This document shows positions 45,713-55,499 of a stretch of 64,000 bases of DNA, one piece after another. The notes under the pieces were generated by a model that saw only the letters and a list, made by a program, of their open reading frames with translations, was not told the DNA's origin and ran no database searches. Position 1 is the first letter of the stretch; every line of letters begins with the position of its first letter. The translations under genes and the position numbers were made by a program. Source of the stretch: Balneolaceae bacterium (GTDB lineage Bacteria > Bacteroidota > Rhodothermia > Balneolales > Balneolaceae); the NCBI GenBank assembly GCA_006969905.1, contig CP030887.1, positions 2,840,730 to 2,904,729 on the forward strand, read 5' to 3'.

Positions 45713-46074
45713 GTGCTGTAAATCTTCTCGACAAATTTTCGAAATTCAATGACCAGTGGTCTCCTAAAGTTATTGCTGAATCAAATGGGCAGTTAATTAA
45801 GCTGGCTAAGGTTCAGGGAGAGTTTGTTTGGCACAATCATGCTGATGAAGACGAGGTTTTCTTTATTGTTAAAGGTGAACTCTTATTGAAGTTCAGGGAT
45901 AAAGAAGTTCTTTTGAAAGAAGGAGAGCTCTACGTAGTTCCGAAAGGAGTCGAGCATTTTCCTGTCGCAAAAGAAGAATGCTGGCTTATGTTGATAGAAC
46001 CCAAAGGAACCAAACATACCGGTGAAACGGATTTTGAGCGATCTGTAGAAGAAGAAAACCAGGAGTGGATTTAA
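45709..46074 (+). CDS. Cupin-domain protein
   Basis: A single-domain protein of 121 residues. FVWHNHADEDEVFFIVKGEL gives the two histidines and glutamate of cupin motif 1, and YVVPKGVEHFPVA gives the motif 2 histidine, so a metal site is intact. Small cupins of this type are often sugar-binding, dioxygenase or regulatory proteins; nothing specific can be said. The start is TTG overlapping the RDD stop (TTGA), and no other start is in frame. Its end overlaps convergent metF by 4 bases. Confidence 0.82.
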   Translation: MSAVNLLDKFSKFNDQWSPKVIAESNGQLIKLAKVQGEFVWHNHADEDEVFFIVKGELLLKFRDKEVLLKEGELYVVPKGVEHFPVAKEECWLMLIEPKGTKHTGETDFERSVEEENQEWI

Positions 46075-47027
46075 AAAACCTCTTTCGCTACCTCATATAC
46101 TGAAGTTGACTTCCCCATCGAATAATAATGCAGGCTGGGTACACCAAATTCAATTAACTCTTTGGATTGTTGAATTGCCCATTCAGTTCCTACTTCCCTG
46201 GCAGAACCGTTGTCTTTACATTTCTCCAGCTCTTTAGTTAGGGCTTCAGGTAAATCAATATGAAACATTTGGGGAAGCAAGGTTATTTGTTTTAAGGTGG
46301 TAACCGGTTTAATGCCCGGAATGATTGGAACATCGATTCCTAAGTCTCTGCAAGCCTTCACAAAATCAAAGTATTTTTGATTATCAAAAAACATCTGGGT
46401 AACAATGTAATCGGCCCCCTTATCTACTTTCTGCTTCAAATAACGGAGATCGCTTTCCATATTAGGTGCTGTTTCGTGTTTTTCAGGATATCCCGCAACA
46501 GCAATGCAAAAATCAGAAGGCATTGCATTTTCTATCTCATCATCCAGATAAATACCCTTATTCAAATTAACCACCTGCTCTAAAAGCTCAGAAGCATATC
46601 TGTGCCCACCGGGTTCGGGCTCAAACTGACGATCAGGTTTTCGCACATCGCCCTGCAAAACCAACACATTATCAATGCCCAAGAAGTTAAGATCTATAAG
46701 TGCGTTTTCGGTTTCTTCCTTGGTAAATCCACCGCAAATAATATGGGGTACTGCATCCACCTGGTAATGATTCTGAATGGCTGCACACATACCCACTGTA
46801 CCGGGTCGTTTACGTACCGTTTTTCGTTCCAGAAGCCCGTTCTCCCTCTTCTTATAGATATATTCTTCTCTATGGTAAGTAACGTCTATAAAAGGAGGTT
46901 TAAATTCCATAAGAGGATCGATATGATCGAACAGGGTTTTAATATTTTGCCCTTTTAGAGGCGGCAATACCTCAAAACTGAATAGGGTTTTGCCCTTAGC
47001 CTGTTTAATGTATTCTGTTACTTTCAT
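46071..47027 (-). CDS. metF: 5,10-methylenetetrahydrofolate reductase
   Basis: Reduces methylene-THF to methyl-THF, the methyl donor for MetH. 318 residues. FSFEVLPPLKG near the N terminus has the catalytic Glu; IDVTYHREE, ICGGFTKEE, NVLVLQGDVRKP (FAD), and ADYIVTQMFFDNQKYFDFV are conserved TIM-barrel elements. It lies downstream of the two metH genes, separated by 360 bases that hold a repeat rather than a gene. It supplies the substrate of the adjacent methionine synthase. Confidence 0.95.
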   Translation of the reverse strand: MKVTEYIKQAKGKTLFSFEVLPPLKGQNIKTLFDHIDPLMEFKPPFIDVTYHREEYIYKKRENGLLERKTVRKRPGTVGMCAAIQNHYQVDAVPHIICGGFTKEETENALIDLNFLGIDNVLVLQGDVRKPDRQFEPEPGGHRYASELLEQVVNLNKGIYLDDEIENAMPSDFCIAVAGYPEKHETAPNMESDLRYLKQKVDKGADYIVTQMFFDNQKYFDFVKACRDLGIDVPIIPGIKPVTTLKQITLLPQMFHIDLPEALTKELEKCKDNGSAREVGTEWAIQQSKELIEFGVPSLHYYSMGKSTSVYEVAKEVF

Positions 47028-47119
47028 TCTATGATTACAGGTTTAACTGGTTTTTCTTCTATTGTTAATAGACTTGGCTGGTTTCTTTTCAGTGACGATC
47101 TAATTGGCAACAGGTTTTT

Positions 47120-47319
47120 GTCATCCTGAACTTGTTTCAGGATCTGTGAAGCAAAAAATGCTGATATAATTAGAAATCTTTTCGAAGGATCAATCTTTAC
47201 ATATCTCTCAGCAAAGACTTGGATTTCCTTAAAAGAGTTGGAGTAAGTACACTTTGATGAGAAAACAGCTTCATCAAAAAAACAACTCCCTACAGATTCT
47301 GAAACAAGTTCAGAATGAC
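47120..47319. repeat. Intergenic inverted-repeat element with 27-base arms
   Basis: The left arm (47120-47146) and the reverse complement of the right arm (47293-47319) match at 25 of 27 positions; both carry GAACTTGTTTCAG. Each arm is also a small palindrome. The arms flank about 146 bases of non-coding sequence. Translated, such arms give the spurious words SELVSES and ILKQVQDD that are frequently seen as false proteins. It occupies most of the 360-base gap between metF and metH and is probably a multicopy REP/MITE-like element. Confidence 0.75.
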
Positions 47320-47387
47320 AATTAAAAGATATTTTAAGACGATTGGAGTTCACTATTCAGGTCGTTATAATTATTAATCAAATCTTT

Positions 47388-50072
47388 CTAATCATTAGCA
47401 TTGTAAGCCAGGTTTGGTGCCAACCACTTTTCCGTTTCTTCAACACTTTGTCCTTTTCTTCTGGCATAATCTTTAACCTGGTCTTTCTGAATTTTCCCTA
47501 CCCCGAAATACCTTGATTGGGGATGTGAGAAATAAAACCCACTTACTGACGAAGCCGGGTACATCGCATACGATTCTGTCAACGAGATCCCAACATTTTT
47601 CTCGACTTCAAGAAGGTTAAACAGAGTTCTTTTCTCAGTATGATCGGGACATGCGGGGTAACCCGGGGCAGGACGAATACCTGTATACTCTTCAGCTATC
47701 AGCGCTTCATTATCCAGGTTTTCATCTCTTGCATAACCCCAATAATCGGTGCGTACTTTAAAATGCATATACTCTGCAAAAGCTTCAGCCAAACGATCGG
47801 CAAGCGCCTTAATCATAATGGATTTATAGTCGTCCGTTGAGTGTATTTTTAGCAAATCTTCGATTCCTAGTCCCGCTGTAACTGCAAAGAAACCGATGTA
47901 GTCTTTAACTCCTGTTTCTTTTGGTGCTATATAGTCGGCAAGACTTGAGTTGGGTTGATCAGAACGCTTTTCGGTTTGTTGCCGGATAAAATGAAATCTC
48001 GTTTTTTCTTTTTCTCTTGATTCATCCTCATAAACAACTACATCCTCTCTAGCTCGAGCCGCAGGGAAAAGGCCTATTACTCCTTTGGCTTTCAAAGAAT
48101 TATTTTCAATTATTTCATCCAGGAGTATATTTGCATCATCAAATAGCTCTGTGGCATGTTCGCCAACCACTTCATCTTTTAAAATTGCCGGGTATTTTCC
48201 TGCTAACATCCAGGTTTTGAAAAAGGGAGACCAATCAATGAAATCCCGAAGTGTTATAAGGCTTACCTCCTCAAAAACCTGAACCCCTAATTTCCTGGGT
48301 TTTGTAATGGTAGTGGTTTTCCAGTTTATGTGAGTATGGTTCTCTTTTGCTTCCTCAAAACTCAAAAAAGTCTTCTTTTGATGACGCCGGGCGTGGTCAT
48401 CTCTCAGGTCAGTGTATTCATCCTTGATACCTTTCGCAAACTCAGCTCCCGAATCTTTCAATAAATCAGTGCATACCGTAACTGCACGAGATGCATCAAG
48501 GATATGGACAACCGGGGAATCATAATTGGGATCGATCTTAACTGCCGTATGTATTCTTGATGTGGTTGCTCCGCCAATAATCAAAGGAAGTTTCATACCC
48601 CTTTTCTTCATTTCTTTGGCAACTCCAACCATTTCATCTAAAGAGGGAGTAATTAGCCCGCTCAGGCCTATAACATCCACATCATACTTTTCCGCTTCAT
48701 CCAAGATTTTTTCAGTGGGTACCATAACCCCAAGATCTATTACATCAAAGTTATTGCAAGCGAGCACAACTCCAACAATATTCTTTCCTATATCATGTAC
48801 ATCTCCTTTCACTGTGGCCAGCAATATTTTATGCCTTTCTGAGGTATCTTTGTTTTTCTTTTTTTCTTCCTCAAGAAAAGGAGTTAAATAGGCCACGGCC
48901 TGTTTCATTACACGGGCACTTTTTACTACCTGCGGAAGAAACATCTTGCCAGACCCAAATAAATCTCCAACCACATTCATACCATCCATCAAGGGCCCTT
49001 CAATTACGGTCAGCGGACTTTGATATTTCAGCCTGGCTTCTTCCGTGTCAGTTTCTATAAACTCTGTAATTCCCTTTATAAGTGAATGAGAGAGGCGTTC
49101 TTCTACTGTTCCTGATCTCCACTCTTCAACTTCTTTTTCTTTGGATGTGCCGGCTTCTTTGTAACTCTCCGCAATATCAAGTAATCGCTCAGTAGCATCA
49201 TCCCTTCTGTCCAGAAGTACATCTTCAACAGCTTCTAGTAGTTTTTCTGGGATATCAGAATAAACCTCCAGTTGAGAGGGGTTTACAATCCCCATGTCCA
49301 TACCATGCTGAATTGCATGATATAAAAAAGCGCTGTGCATAGCTTCACGTACTTTATTATTCCCCCTGAATGAAAACGAAACATTGCTAACGCCGCCTAT
49401 AACGTGTGCTCCCAGCAGGTTTTCCCGTATCCATTTTGCAGCTAAAAAGAAATCCAGCGCATTCTTCCTGTGTTCTTCCATGCCTGTTGCCACGGGGAAA
49501 ATATTAGGATCAAGGATTATATCTGAAGGATCGAAGCCTACTTTATTCACCAATAATTCATAAGAGCGTTTACAAATCTCAATTCTGCGTTCAAGATTAT
49601 CAGCTTGTCCCTTCTCGTCAAAAGCCATAGCAATAACAGCTGCACCAAAACGGCGAACGGTTTTTGCCCGGTTCAAAAACTCTTCTTCCCCGTCTTTCAG
49701 GCTTATGGAATTTACTACACCCTTGCCCTGTAGTGTTTTTAACCCGGCCATGATTACAGACCATTTGGATGAATCAACCATAATCGGAATACGGGCAATC
49801 TCCGGCTCAGAGGCAATCAGGTTCAGGAAGGTTGTCATTTCTTCCTCGCTATCCAGCATCCCTTCATCCATATTTACATCAAGGATCTGGGCACCTCCCT
49901 TTACCTGTTCCAGGGCTATTTCAAGTGCAGTTTCATAGTCTTTGGATTTAATAAGATTCAGAAACCGCTTTGAACCGGTTACATTTGTCCGTTCTCCTAC
50001 ATTTACAAAGTTTGAATCGGGAGTGATAATCAAAGGTTCAAGGCCGCTAAGCCTTATTGGATTAGGTTTCAT
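47388..50072 (-). CDS. metH: Methionine synthase, folate-, cobalamin- and SAM-binding part
   Basis: Second half of B12-dependent methionine synthase as a separate 894-residue chain. Domains in order: pterin-binding TIM barrel ([13 protein letters not shown] from residue 25, SLKDGEEEF), helical cap (about 330-400), cobalamin domain with [10 protein letters not shown] and cobalt-ligand His426, [12 protein letters not shown] and [14 protein letters not shown], and the reactivation domain ([25 protein letters not shown]) to the end. The homocysteine-binding domain is on the neighbouring gene, whose stop overlaps this start by one base (TGATG), so equal synthesis by coupling is likely. Confidence 0.94.
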   Translation of the reverse strand: MKPNPIRLSGLEPLIITPDSNFVNVGERTNVTGSKRFLNLIKSKDYETALEIALEQVKGGAQILDVNMDEGMLDSEEEMTTFLNLIASEPEIARIPIMVDSSKWSVIMAGLKTLQGKGVVNSISLKDGEEEFLNRAKTVRRFGAAVIAMAFDEKGQADNLERRIEICKRSYELLVNKVGFDPSDIILDPNIFPVATGMEEHRKNALDFFLAAKWIRENLLGAHVIGGVSNVSFSFRGNNKVREAMHSAFLYHAIQHGMDMGIVNPSQLEVYSDIPEKLLEAVEDVLLDRRDDATERLLDIAESYKEAGTSKEKEVEEWRSGTVEERLSHSLIKGITEFIETDTEEARLKYQSPLTVIEGPLMDGMNVVGDLFGSGKMFLPQVVKSARVMKQAVAYLTPFLEEEKKKNKDTSERHKILLATVKGDVHDIGKNIVGVVLACNNFDVIDLGVMVPTEKILDEAEKYDVDVIGLSGLITPSLDEMVGVAKEMKKRGMKLPLIIGGATTSRIHTAVKIDPNYDSPVVHILDASRAVTVCTDLLKDSGAEFAKGIKDEYTDLRDDHARRHQKKTFLSFEEAKENHTHINWKTTTITKPRKLGVQVFEEVSLITLRDFIDWSPFFKTWMLAGKYPAILKDEVVGEHATELFDDANILLDEIIENNSLKAKGVIGLFPAARAREDVVVYEDESREKEKTRFHFIRQQTEKRSDQPNSSLADYIAPKETGVKDYIGFFAVTAGLGIEDLLKIHSTDDYKSIMIKALADRLAEAFAEYMHFKVRTDYWGYARDENLDNEALIAEEYTGIRPAPGYPACPDHTEKRTLFNLLEVEKNVGISLTESYAMYPASSVSGFYFSHPQSRYFGVGKIQKDQVKDYARRKGQSVEETEKWLAPNLAYNAND

Positions 50073-51076
50073 CAGGCAGCAAACTCCTTTTCAACTTTGC
50101 GTGGCGTATAATTCTTTACTGCCTCAGCCATCGCTTTAATATGCTCAGGGGTAGTACCACAGCAACCTCCCAGAATATTCACAATGCCTTCTTCGAGGTA
50201 AGCTTCTACCTGTTTTACCATTTCACGGGGACCCTGATCATATTCCCCGAACTCGTTTGGCAAACCCGCATTGGGATACGCACTTACATAATAGGGCGCA
50301 TATTTTGCCAAGGTTTTTAAATATGGTTGTAACTGGCTTGCTCCCAGTGCACAATTCAAGCCTATGCTCAACAAATCAACATGGGAAAGTGAAATCAGAA
50401 AGGCTTCTGCGGTTTGGCCGGAAAGCGTTCTTCCACTGGCATCGGTAATAGTTCCTGAAATCATTATTGGGACTCTTTTGCCTCTTTCATCAAACAATTC
50501 TTCCACCGCAAAAAGTGCTGCTTTGGCATTGAGTGTATCGAAAATGGTTTCGATTAGAAGCACATCTGAACCTCCATCCAGCAAACCTCTTGCCTGCTCT
50601 TTATAGGCTGTTGCCAGCTGATCAAAAGTAATGGCCCTGTATCCCGGGTTAGAAACATCAGGAGATAAAGAGGCTGTTTTGTTTGTAGGCCCCATGGCAC
50701 CTGCAACAAACCTTGGTTGTTTAGGATCGAGCTTTGTGTATTTAACTGCTGCTTCTTTGGCTATTTCAGCAGAAGCCTTATTAAGGTCATAAACAACATC
50801 TTCAAGTCCGTAATCTTCCTGGGCAATGGATGTGCCGCTGAAGGTATTAGTTTCTATAATGTCTGCACCTGCCTCAAGATAGGCTTCGTGGATTTCATGG
50901 ATTACATCAGGCCGGGTCAGAGAAAGTAAATCGTTGTTTCCCTTTAAGTCTTTTTGTGTTTGCCTGAACCTGTCACCACGAAAATCTTCCTCTGTGAGGT
51001 TATACCTTTGGATCATGGTCCCCATTGCCCCATCCAGGATAAGAATTCGCTCTTTAAGTTGTTTTTCTATATTCAC
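50072..51076 (-). CDS. metH: Methionine synthase, homocysteine-binding part
   Basis: About 334 residues equal to the N-terminal homocysteine S-methyltransferase domain of Met[47 protein letters not shown] with the first zinc Cys, and [13 protein letters not shown] with the Cys pair. The frame is open to a GTG at 51121, but that codon is part of the riboswitch P1 stem. I place the start at the GTG giving [12 protein letters not shown], which matches the usual MetH N terminus. It lies directly under the SAM-I riboswitch. Confidence 0.93.
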   Translation of the reverse strand: MNIEKQLKERILILDGAMGTMIQRYNLTEEDFRGDRFRQTQKDLKGNNDLLSLTRPDVIHEIHEAYLEAGADIIETNTFSGTSIAQEDYGLEDVVYDLNKASAEIAKEAAVKYTKLDPKQPRFVAGAMGPTNKTASLSPDVSNPGYRAITFDQLATAYKEQARGLLDGGSDVLLIETIFDTLNAKAALFAVEELFDERGKRVPIMISGTITDASGRTLSGQTAEAFLISLSHVDLLSIGLNCALGASQLQPYLKTLAKYAPYYVSAYPNAGLPNEFGEYDQGPREMVKQVEAYLEEGIVNILGGCCGTTPEHIKAMAEAVKNYTPRKVEKEFAA

Positions 51077-51097
51077 TCTGTTGTTGATTGGCTGGTT

Positions 51098-51132
51098 AAG
51101 AAAGAGTGAAAAAAGGCTCACTTATTTTTCTT
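51098..51132 (-). promoter_or_regulatory. Possible anti-P1 hairpin (riboswitch expression platform)
   Basis: On the minus strand AAGAAA (51132-51127) and AGUGA (51122-51118) pair with UCACU (51109-51105) and UUUCUU (51103-51098). This imperfect hairpin uses the same bases as the 3' strand of riboswitch helix P1, so the two folds exclude each other. No U-run follows, so control at translation or by a downstream element is more likely than intrinsic termination. This is my own reading and not a known motif. Confidence 0.4.
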
Positions 51133-51236
51133 GATATAAATTATACCAAGTGGGATTTGGCACCTTTTTCCAATAGTATCGAAACGGTTGCCAAGACTTC
51201 AACGGGCCCATTCCCTCAGTCTTTCTTAATAAGCAT
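51121..51236 (-). ncRNA. SAM-I (S-box) riboswitch
   Basis: Read on the minus strand the leader contains CUUAUUAAGA, GACUGAGGGA, GGGCCCGUUGAAGUC, UUGGCAACC, AAGGUGCCAAAUCC and a closing AAUAAG, in the order and spacing of the SAM-I aptamer. P1 pairs CUUAUU with AAUAAG, P2 pairs AGAC with GUCU around the kink-turn, and P3 pairs GGCAACC with GGUGCC. P4 is short. It should bind S-adenosylmethionine and repress the methionine synthase genes that start 45 bases downstream. Confidence 0.92.
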
Positions 51237-51248
51237 TAAAATGTGAGT

Positions 51249-51279
51249 CAAATATATGATTTTAGGTACAAACTAAAAA
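51249..51279 (-). promoter_or_regulatory. Promoter of the riboswitch-metH transcript
   Basis: On the minus strand TTTT (51279-51276) and TATATTTG (51256-51249) are exactly 19 bases apart; the -7 element matches the Bacteroidota TAnnTTTG consensus perfectly. The start site would be about 7 bases downstream, just before the riboswitch P1 strand. It overlaps the end of the histidine-kinase stop region by none and begins 2 bases before it. Confidence 0.6.
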
Positions 51280-51280
51280 C

Positions 51281-53674
51281 TCACCTTCCAACTTCATCAT
51301 TGCGAATTAAGCCAAAAACCCTGTTGTACAAATCAATCGGATCAAACGGTTTTGGAATAATATCATTTACTCCTGCTTCATAAGCTAAGCGGTGTTCTTC
51401 GAAAACATTAGATGCCGTAATAGCAAGTATGGGGATTTTGCTAAATCCATTCTTACCTGATGATCGAATTTTTCTGGAAGCCTCATATCCATCCATAACC
51501 GGCATATTTAAATCCATAAGTACAATATCAAATTTCTTATTTCTTAACTCCTGCAGAGCTTGTTCTCCATTACCACATATATTTACTTCAGCCAACCACC
51601 GGGATAAAAACTTCTTAGCTACCAACACATTTACCGGATCATCCTCGACTAAAAGTATACGTACCCCTTTTAAACCCTGCTGGCTATAAATCTCTTCAGT
51701 ATCTGTTTCTTTGATGTTTAAGGAATCACTTACAGGAAAAGAAAGTGAAAATGAAAAAGTAGTGCCCTTACCTACTGAGCTTACTACATTAATACTGCCG
51801 CCCCATAGTTCGATCAGCTTCTTAGCAATAGCTAAACCTAAACCAGAACCCCCAAAGCGGCGATGGATATCAGTTCCTGCCTGTACAAAACTCTCGAAAA
51901 TATTCGAGAGCTTATCTTCAGGAATTCCAATTCCTGTATCCGATACTTTAAAATCAATCAATGCTTCATTGTCAATAACTCCTGCCAGCGAGGTATAAAC
52001 CGTAACTGACCCTTTTTCGGTAAATTTTATGGCATTGGAAATCAGGTTGTTTAAGATTTGAGTTAATCTCGTGGTATCCCCTTTCAATACTTCCGGTATT
52101 TTGGTGTCACTGTCAATTTTCAATTCTATGCCTTTCATATTGGCTTCATCAACAAAGGACTTATAAATATGAGAGAGAAGAAACGTCAAATTGAAGTCAA
52201 TGTACTCAAGTTCAATCTTGCCGGACTCTGCCTTATTATAATCAAGCACATCATTTACAACTGAGAGCAAGTTGCCAGTTGCAAAGTTAAGTGTATCCAA
52301 ATACTCTTTTTGATCTTCCCGGGGATTGTCAGAAAGAAGTAAATTGGCCATACCGACCACAGCATTCATGGGTGTTCGTATTTCATGACTCAAAACTGAA
52401 AGAAATTGCAGTTTAAGCTGAGCGGCTTCCTCTATTTTTCGATTTGCCTCTTCCAGTTCAGCTTTTTGTTGTGTAAGAATGCGATTCACTTTCTGCTTTG
52501 ACCTATTCACAAAATACAGGATCACTGCAATTACCATCAAAAGAATGGATATAACCAACAACATATTGCGATTACTCCTTTGCTGAGTAATTTCTTTGTC
52601 CTGCAGGATCGCTTTTTCATTCAAAAAAGCGATCTCCTGTTCCTGCTTTTCTGATTCATAGCGTGTTTGCAGCTCTGCGATATACCGGTTTGTTTCTATA
52701 TTGCTAACGGAATCTTTTATGGCTGAGTGAAGCTGAAAGTACTTAAAAGCCTCTGAAAAATTTTCTTCATCAGCATAGGTAATAGCTAAATCATTATATG
52801 TATTTTTTAATCCCAATAAGTCATTGATCTGCTGGAAGTAATCAATGGCCAATAAATAATTTTCAATAGCATATTCCCGCTGCTCTATTTGCAGGAACAA
52901 GGAAGCAATATTTAAATAGCTCAAGCCCACCCCTTGTAAATTTCCTAGTTCCTTCTCTAACTGAAGGGAGCGAGAATGAAAATCAATCGCCTTTTGGGTT
53001 TCACCTTCCAACTTGTAAACTTCACCGAGGTTATTGTACAGGGCAGCAAGACCAGGTTTAAAATCAAGTTCTGACATTAGCACAAGTGACTCCTCAAAGT
53101 ACTGCCTTGAAAGTACTGTATTACCTTGTTGCTGGTAAATCTCTCCAATATTATTAAGGCTCCGTGCTATACCAAGGGAGTCATCCACAGCTTGTTTATT
53201 TTCCAACGAGAGCGAATGAAACTGGAGTGAACGTTCATAATCGCCCAGGTTTTTATAAAGTATGCCCAGGTTGTTTTGTATACGTGCCAGACCGGCAATA
53301 TCACCTAACTCTTCACGCAAACGTAACACCTCCAGAAAGTACTCCAGTGCTTTGGGCGAATCGCCTTGCACACTTGCAATAATCCCCAATTGGTTTACAA
53401 CTTCTACTTCTCTTGATTTAAGTTTAAGGTTCCTGAAAATAGTTAAAGCCGAATCTGCATAAATTTTAGCTTTCTCAGGTTCTGAAAAACGTAATGCTTT
53501 TACGTTTTCGATGAATTTCTCGGCTCTTAATGAATCTTCTAACTCTGGCTTATAAGCTTGAAAAGAAACTTCATTAAAAGCATTTTTAGCATTAAGCTCC
53601 TGTGAACAATAAGTAGAAATAACGCCGAGAAAAAAGAAAAAGAAAATTCTTTTCACGTCTATTTTGTAAGCCAA
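51281..53674 (-). CDS. TPR hybrid histidine kinase with receiver domain
   Basis: 797 residues. A hydrophobic N terminus with Cys23 (possible lipobox or cleaved signal) is followed by about six to seven tetratricopeptide repeats in the periplasm (about 60-340) and a coiled coil. One membrane helix (about 370-390) leads to a HisKA domain with SHEIRTPMNA (phosphorylated His430), a HATPase domain (DTGIGIPEDKL, GSGLGLAIAKKL) and a C-terminal receiver with Asp721 in VLMDLNMPVMDG. No separate regulator gene is adjacent, so output probably passes through phosphotransfer elsewhere. TPR-type sensor kinases are common in Bacteroidota. Confidence 0.9.
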   Translation of the reverse strand: MAYKIDVKRIFFFFFLGVISTYCSQELNAKNAFNEVSFQAYKPELEDSLRAEKFIENVKALRFSEPEKAKIYADSALTIFRNLKLKSREVEVVNQLGIIASVQGDSPKALEYFLEVLRLREELGDIAGLARIQNNLGILYKNLGDYERSLQFHSLSLENKQAVDDSLGIARSLNNIGEIYQQQGNTVLSRQYFEESLVLMSELDFKPGLAALYNNLGEVYKLEGETQKAIDFHSRSLQLEKELGNLQGVGLSYLNIASLFLQIEQREYAIENYLLAIDYFQQINDLLGLKNTYNDLAITYADEENFSEAFKYFQLHSAIKDSVSNIETNRYIAELQTRYESEKQEQEIAFLNEKAILQDKEITQQRSNRNMLLVISILLMVIAVILYFVNRSKQKVNRILTQQKAELEEANRKIEEAAQLKLQFLSVLSHEIRTPMNAVVGMANLLLSDNPREDQKEYLDTLNFATGNLLSVVNDVLDYNKAESGKIELEYIDFNLTFLLSHIYKSFVDEANMKGIELKIDSDTKIPEVLKGDTTRLTQILNNLISNAIKFTEKGSVTVYTSLAGVIDNEALIDFKVSDTGIGIPEDKLSNIFESFVQAGTDIHRRFGGSGLGLAIAKKLIELWGGSINVVSSVGKGTTFSFSLSFPVSDSLNIKETDTEEIYSQQGLKGVRILLVEDDPVNVLVAKKFLSRWLAEVNICGNGEQALQELRNKKFDIVLMDLNMPVMDGYEASRKIRSSGKNGFSKIPILAITASNVFEEHRLAYEAGVNDIIPKPFDPIDLYNRVFGLIRNDEVGR

Positions 53675-53764
53675 CTATACGTATATAAAAGATTAGAGAA
53701 TTTTAATATTTTAAGATTTTAATGTTACACTTTTTTATTGTGGATTCAAATGGCTTCGCAGTAA

Positions 53765-53845
53765 TTATAATCTTGTGATAAGTCCAAAGTGCACTTTCCC
53801 ATTTGCCAGTTCTTCAGCCGGGGAAAGTGCATAGGTAAAGCTAAG
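53765..53845 (-). pseudogene. Remnant of the 3' end of a POTRA/BamA-like barrel gene
   Basis: In the correct minus-strand frame this stretch reads LSFTYALSPAEELANG followed by KVHFGLITRL and a TAA stop. The intact gene 1.7 kb away ends LTFTYALSPAEELANG then KVHFGIVTSL. The two DNA copies are identical over 35 bases (53784-53818 and 55515-55549). Homology stops abruptly upstream of the leucine, and the rest of the gene is absent. It looks like the surviving tail of a second paralogue removed or overwritten by rearrangement. The 289-base gap around it holds nothing else I recognise. Confidence 0.8.
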
Positions 53846-53963
53846 GCAGGCAAAACCTCAATAAATACATTCCCTAAGGCCTTCTTAATAAGTAATTCAT
53901 AATTAATAAATACATTAGTTCTAATACTCAAAAAAAATGAGCGAACAATTGTCGGTAAATCCT

Positions 53964-55499
53964 ATGAAATTGAAATACTGCCTTACTGTTTTAGTACTAT
54001 CATTTATTTCCCTTCCCGATTTAAGAGCCCAATCTTCAGACAAGATTGATATGATTGTTAATATTCTTTGCGATTGCATGAATGAGGATACTATAGAAAA
54101 AGATTATGATTCAGAAATTCTTGAAGCATGCATTTTGGAATCTTCAGGAAAAAGTATGGAAGAAATGCAGGAGTTGTTTACAGATTCTACACTTACAGAA
54201 AATCAAAATGATACAGTTTTTGAAACAGAGATACTTCCTGTAATGATGCAAAAAGTATTTACTCAATGTCCAAATATAATCACCTTCTTTATGGAACAAG
54301 CTCAAAAAGAGGCCAAAACAAATGAGGAAACATTTCAAAGTGCTTTAGAGCTTGGCATCAGCTATAAAAAAAGTGAACAATATGATTCTGCAATAAAAGA
54401 ATTCGATAAAGCCCTTGCTATAAAAAGTGATAAACATGCCTACAATCAAAGAGGCTTATCCAAAGCAGGAGCAGGTGATTACTATTCAGCAATTTATGAT
54501 TTCAATCAAGCCTTAGAAATTGATTCATTATTTAGTGAAGCATTACTGAATATCGGCTATTCGAAACTAATGATTGGTGATTTTGATAAAGCAATAGAAG
54601 ATTTGAACAAAGGACTGGAAATGGATTCGCTTAGTGCAACAGGCTATAATAACCTTGGTTTAGCATATCTGCAAAAGGAAGAATATGACAATGCCCACAA
54701 CTACCTAATTAAAGCTACGGAACTTGATTCTACTTTATTTAATGCGTGGAACAATATTGGTTATCACTATGTGAAACAAGGTTATTATGAGGAATCAATT
54801 ATTTATTTCAACTATGTTTTAGAAAGAGATTCAACTCATTTTCTTTCACTATCTAATCTTGCCTACACATATTTAGCCTTAGAGATTTATGAAAAGTCAA
54901 TTGAATACTTTAAGAAAGCAGTATTAGTAGATTCTACCAGAGCGAATACTATTAACTACCTAGGGTTAGCGCAACTACGAAACGAAGACTATGATGATGC
55001 AATAAAATCCTTTGAAAAAGCCTTTTCCATGAATCCCAATGAGATGACTTTTTTAACTAACCAAGCTTATGCCAATCATTCAAAAGGTGATTATCATAAT
55101 GCAATAAAACTATATTCAGAGGCTATTGTAAAAAATCCTAATGATTTAAACTCTTATTATCAAAGGGGAATTAGTGAATTTGAATTAGGCAATTATAAAA
55201 ATGCACTTACTGATTTAAGTGAAGTATTAAACAATGATAAAACAAATGCTGAAGTTTTTGATTTAAGAGCCAGAACTAAATTTAGATTAGGAAATTACGA
55301 AGGTGCCATCGAAGATTTTAGCTCTTCTCTTCTTTTATACCCAAGTGATCCAGTTATTTTTAAGGAAAGGGCTGATACCTACTTGAAGCTGAAGAATCTT
55401 GAGAACGCTTGCTTAGACTATAAAATGGCGAAGGATCTGAATTTTGAGAACCAAGAAGAAATAAATAAACTTATTTCAAAAAATTGTACTGAAAACTAA
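53964..55499 (+). CDS. Secreted tetratricopeptide-repeat protein
   Basis: About 511 residues. Signal peptide MKLKYCLTVLVL to LRAQS, then a 100-residue cysteine-containing helical domain (NILCDCMNEDT, LEACILESSGKS), then about 11 consecutive TPR units (AYNQRGLSKAGAGDYYSAIYDF, GYNNLGLAYLQKEEYDNA and so on) to the C terminus. TPR arrays mediate protein-protein binding; partner unknown. An ATG nine codons earlier is possible, but the signal peptide fits the second. The gene is visibly more AT-rich than its neighbours and is bracketed by the duplicated barrel-gene end, so acquisition by rearrangement is likely. Confidence 0.85.
   Translation: MKLKYCLTVLVLSFISLPDLRAQSSDKIDMIVNILCDCMNEDTIEKDYDSEILEACILESSGKSMEEMQELFTDSTLTENQNDTVFETEILPVMMQKVFTQCPNIITFFMEQAQKEAKTNEETFQSALELGISYKKSEQYDSAIKEFDKALAIKSDKHAYNQRGLSKAGAGDYYSAIYDFNQALEIDSLFSEALLNIGYSKLMIGDFDKAIEDLNKGLEMDSLSATGYNNLGLAYLQKEEYDNAHNYLIKATELDSTLFNAWNNIGYHYVKQGYYEESIIYFNYVLERDSTHFLSLSNLAYTYLALEIYEKSIEYFKKAVLVDSTRANTINYLGLAQLRNEDYDDAIKSFEKAFSMNPNEMTFLTNQAYANHSKGDYHNAIKLYSEAIVKNPNDLNSYYQRGISEFELGNYKNALTDLSEVLNNDKTNAEVFDLRARTKFRLGNYEGAIEDFSSSLLLYPSDPVIFKERADTYLKLKNLENACLDYKMAKDLNFENQEEINKLISKNCTEN

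Noticed and set aside
47024-47353. 109-residue frame between metF and metH with SELVSES and QILKQVQDD
   Set aside because: The words come from the two arms of an inverted repeat; such frames are false proteins produced by intergenic palindromes.
51077-51121. GTG at 51121 as the start of the homocysteine-binding MetH chain
   Set aside because: Its first base belongs to the P1 stem of the SAM riboswitch, and the extra 15 residues have no counterpart at the normal MetH N terminus.
53746-53931. 61-residue frame upstream of the TPR gene
   Set aside because: It reads the barrel-gene remnant in the wrong frame; the correct frame matches the C terminus of the neighbouring barrel protein.
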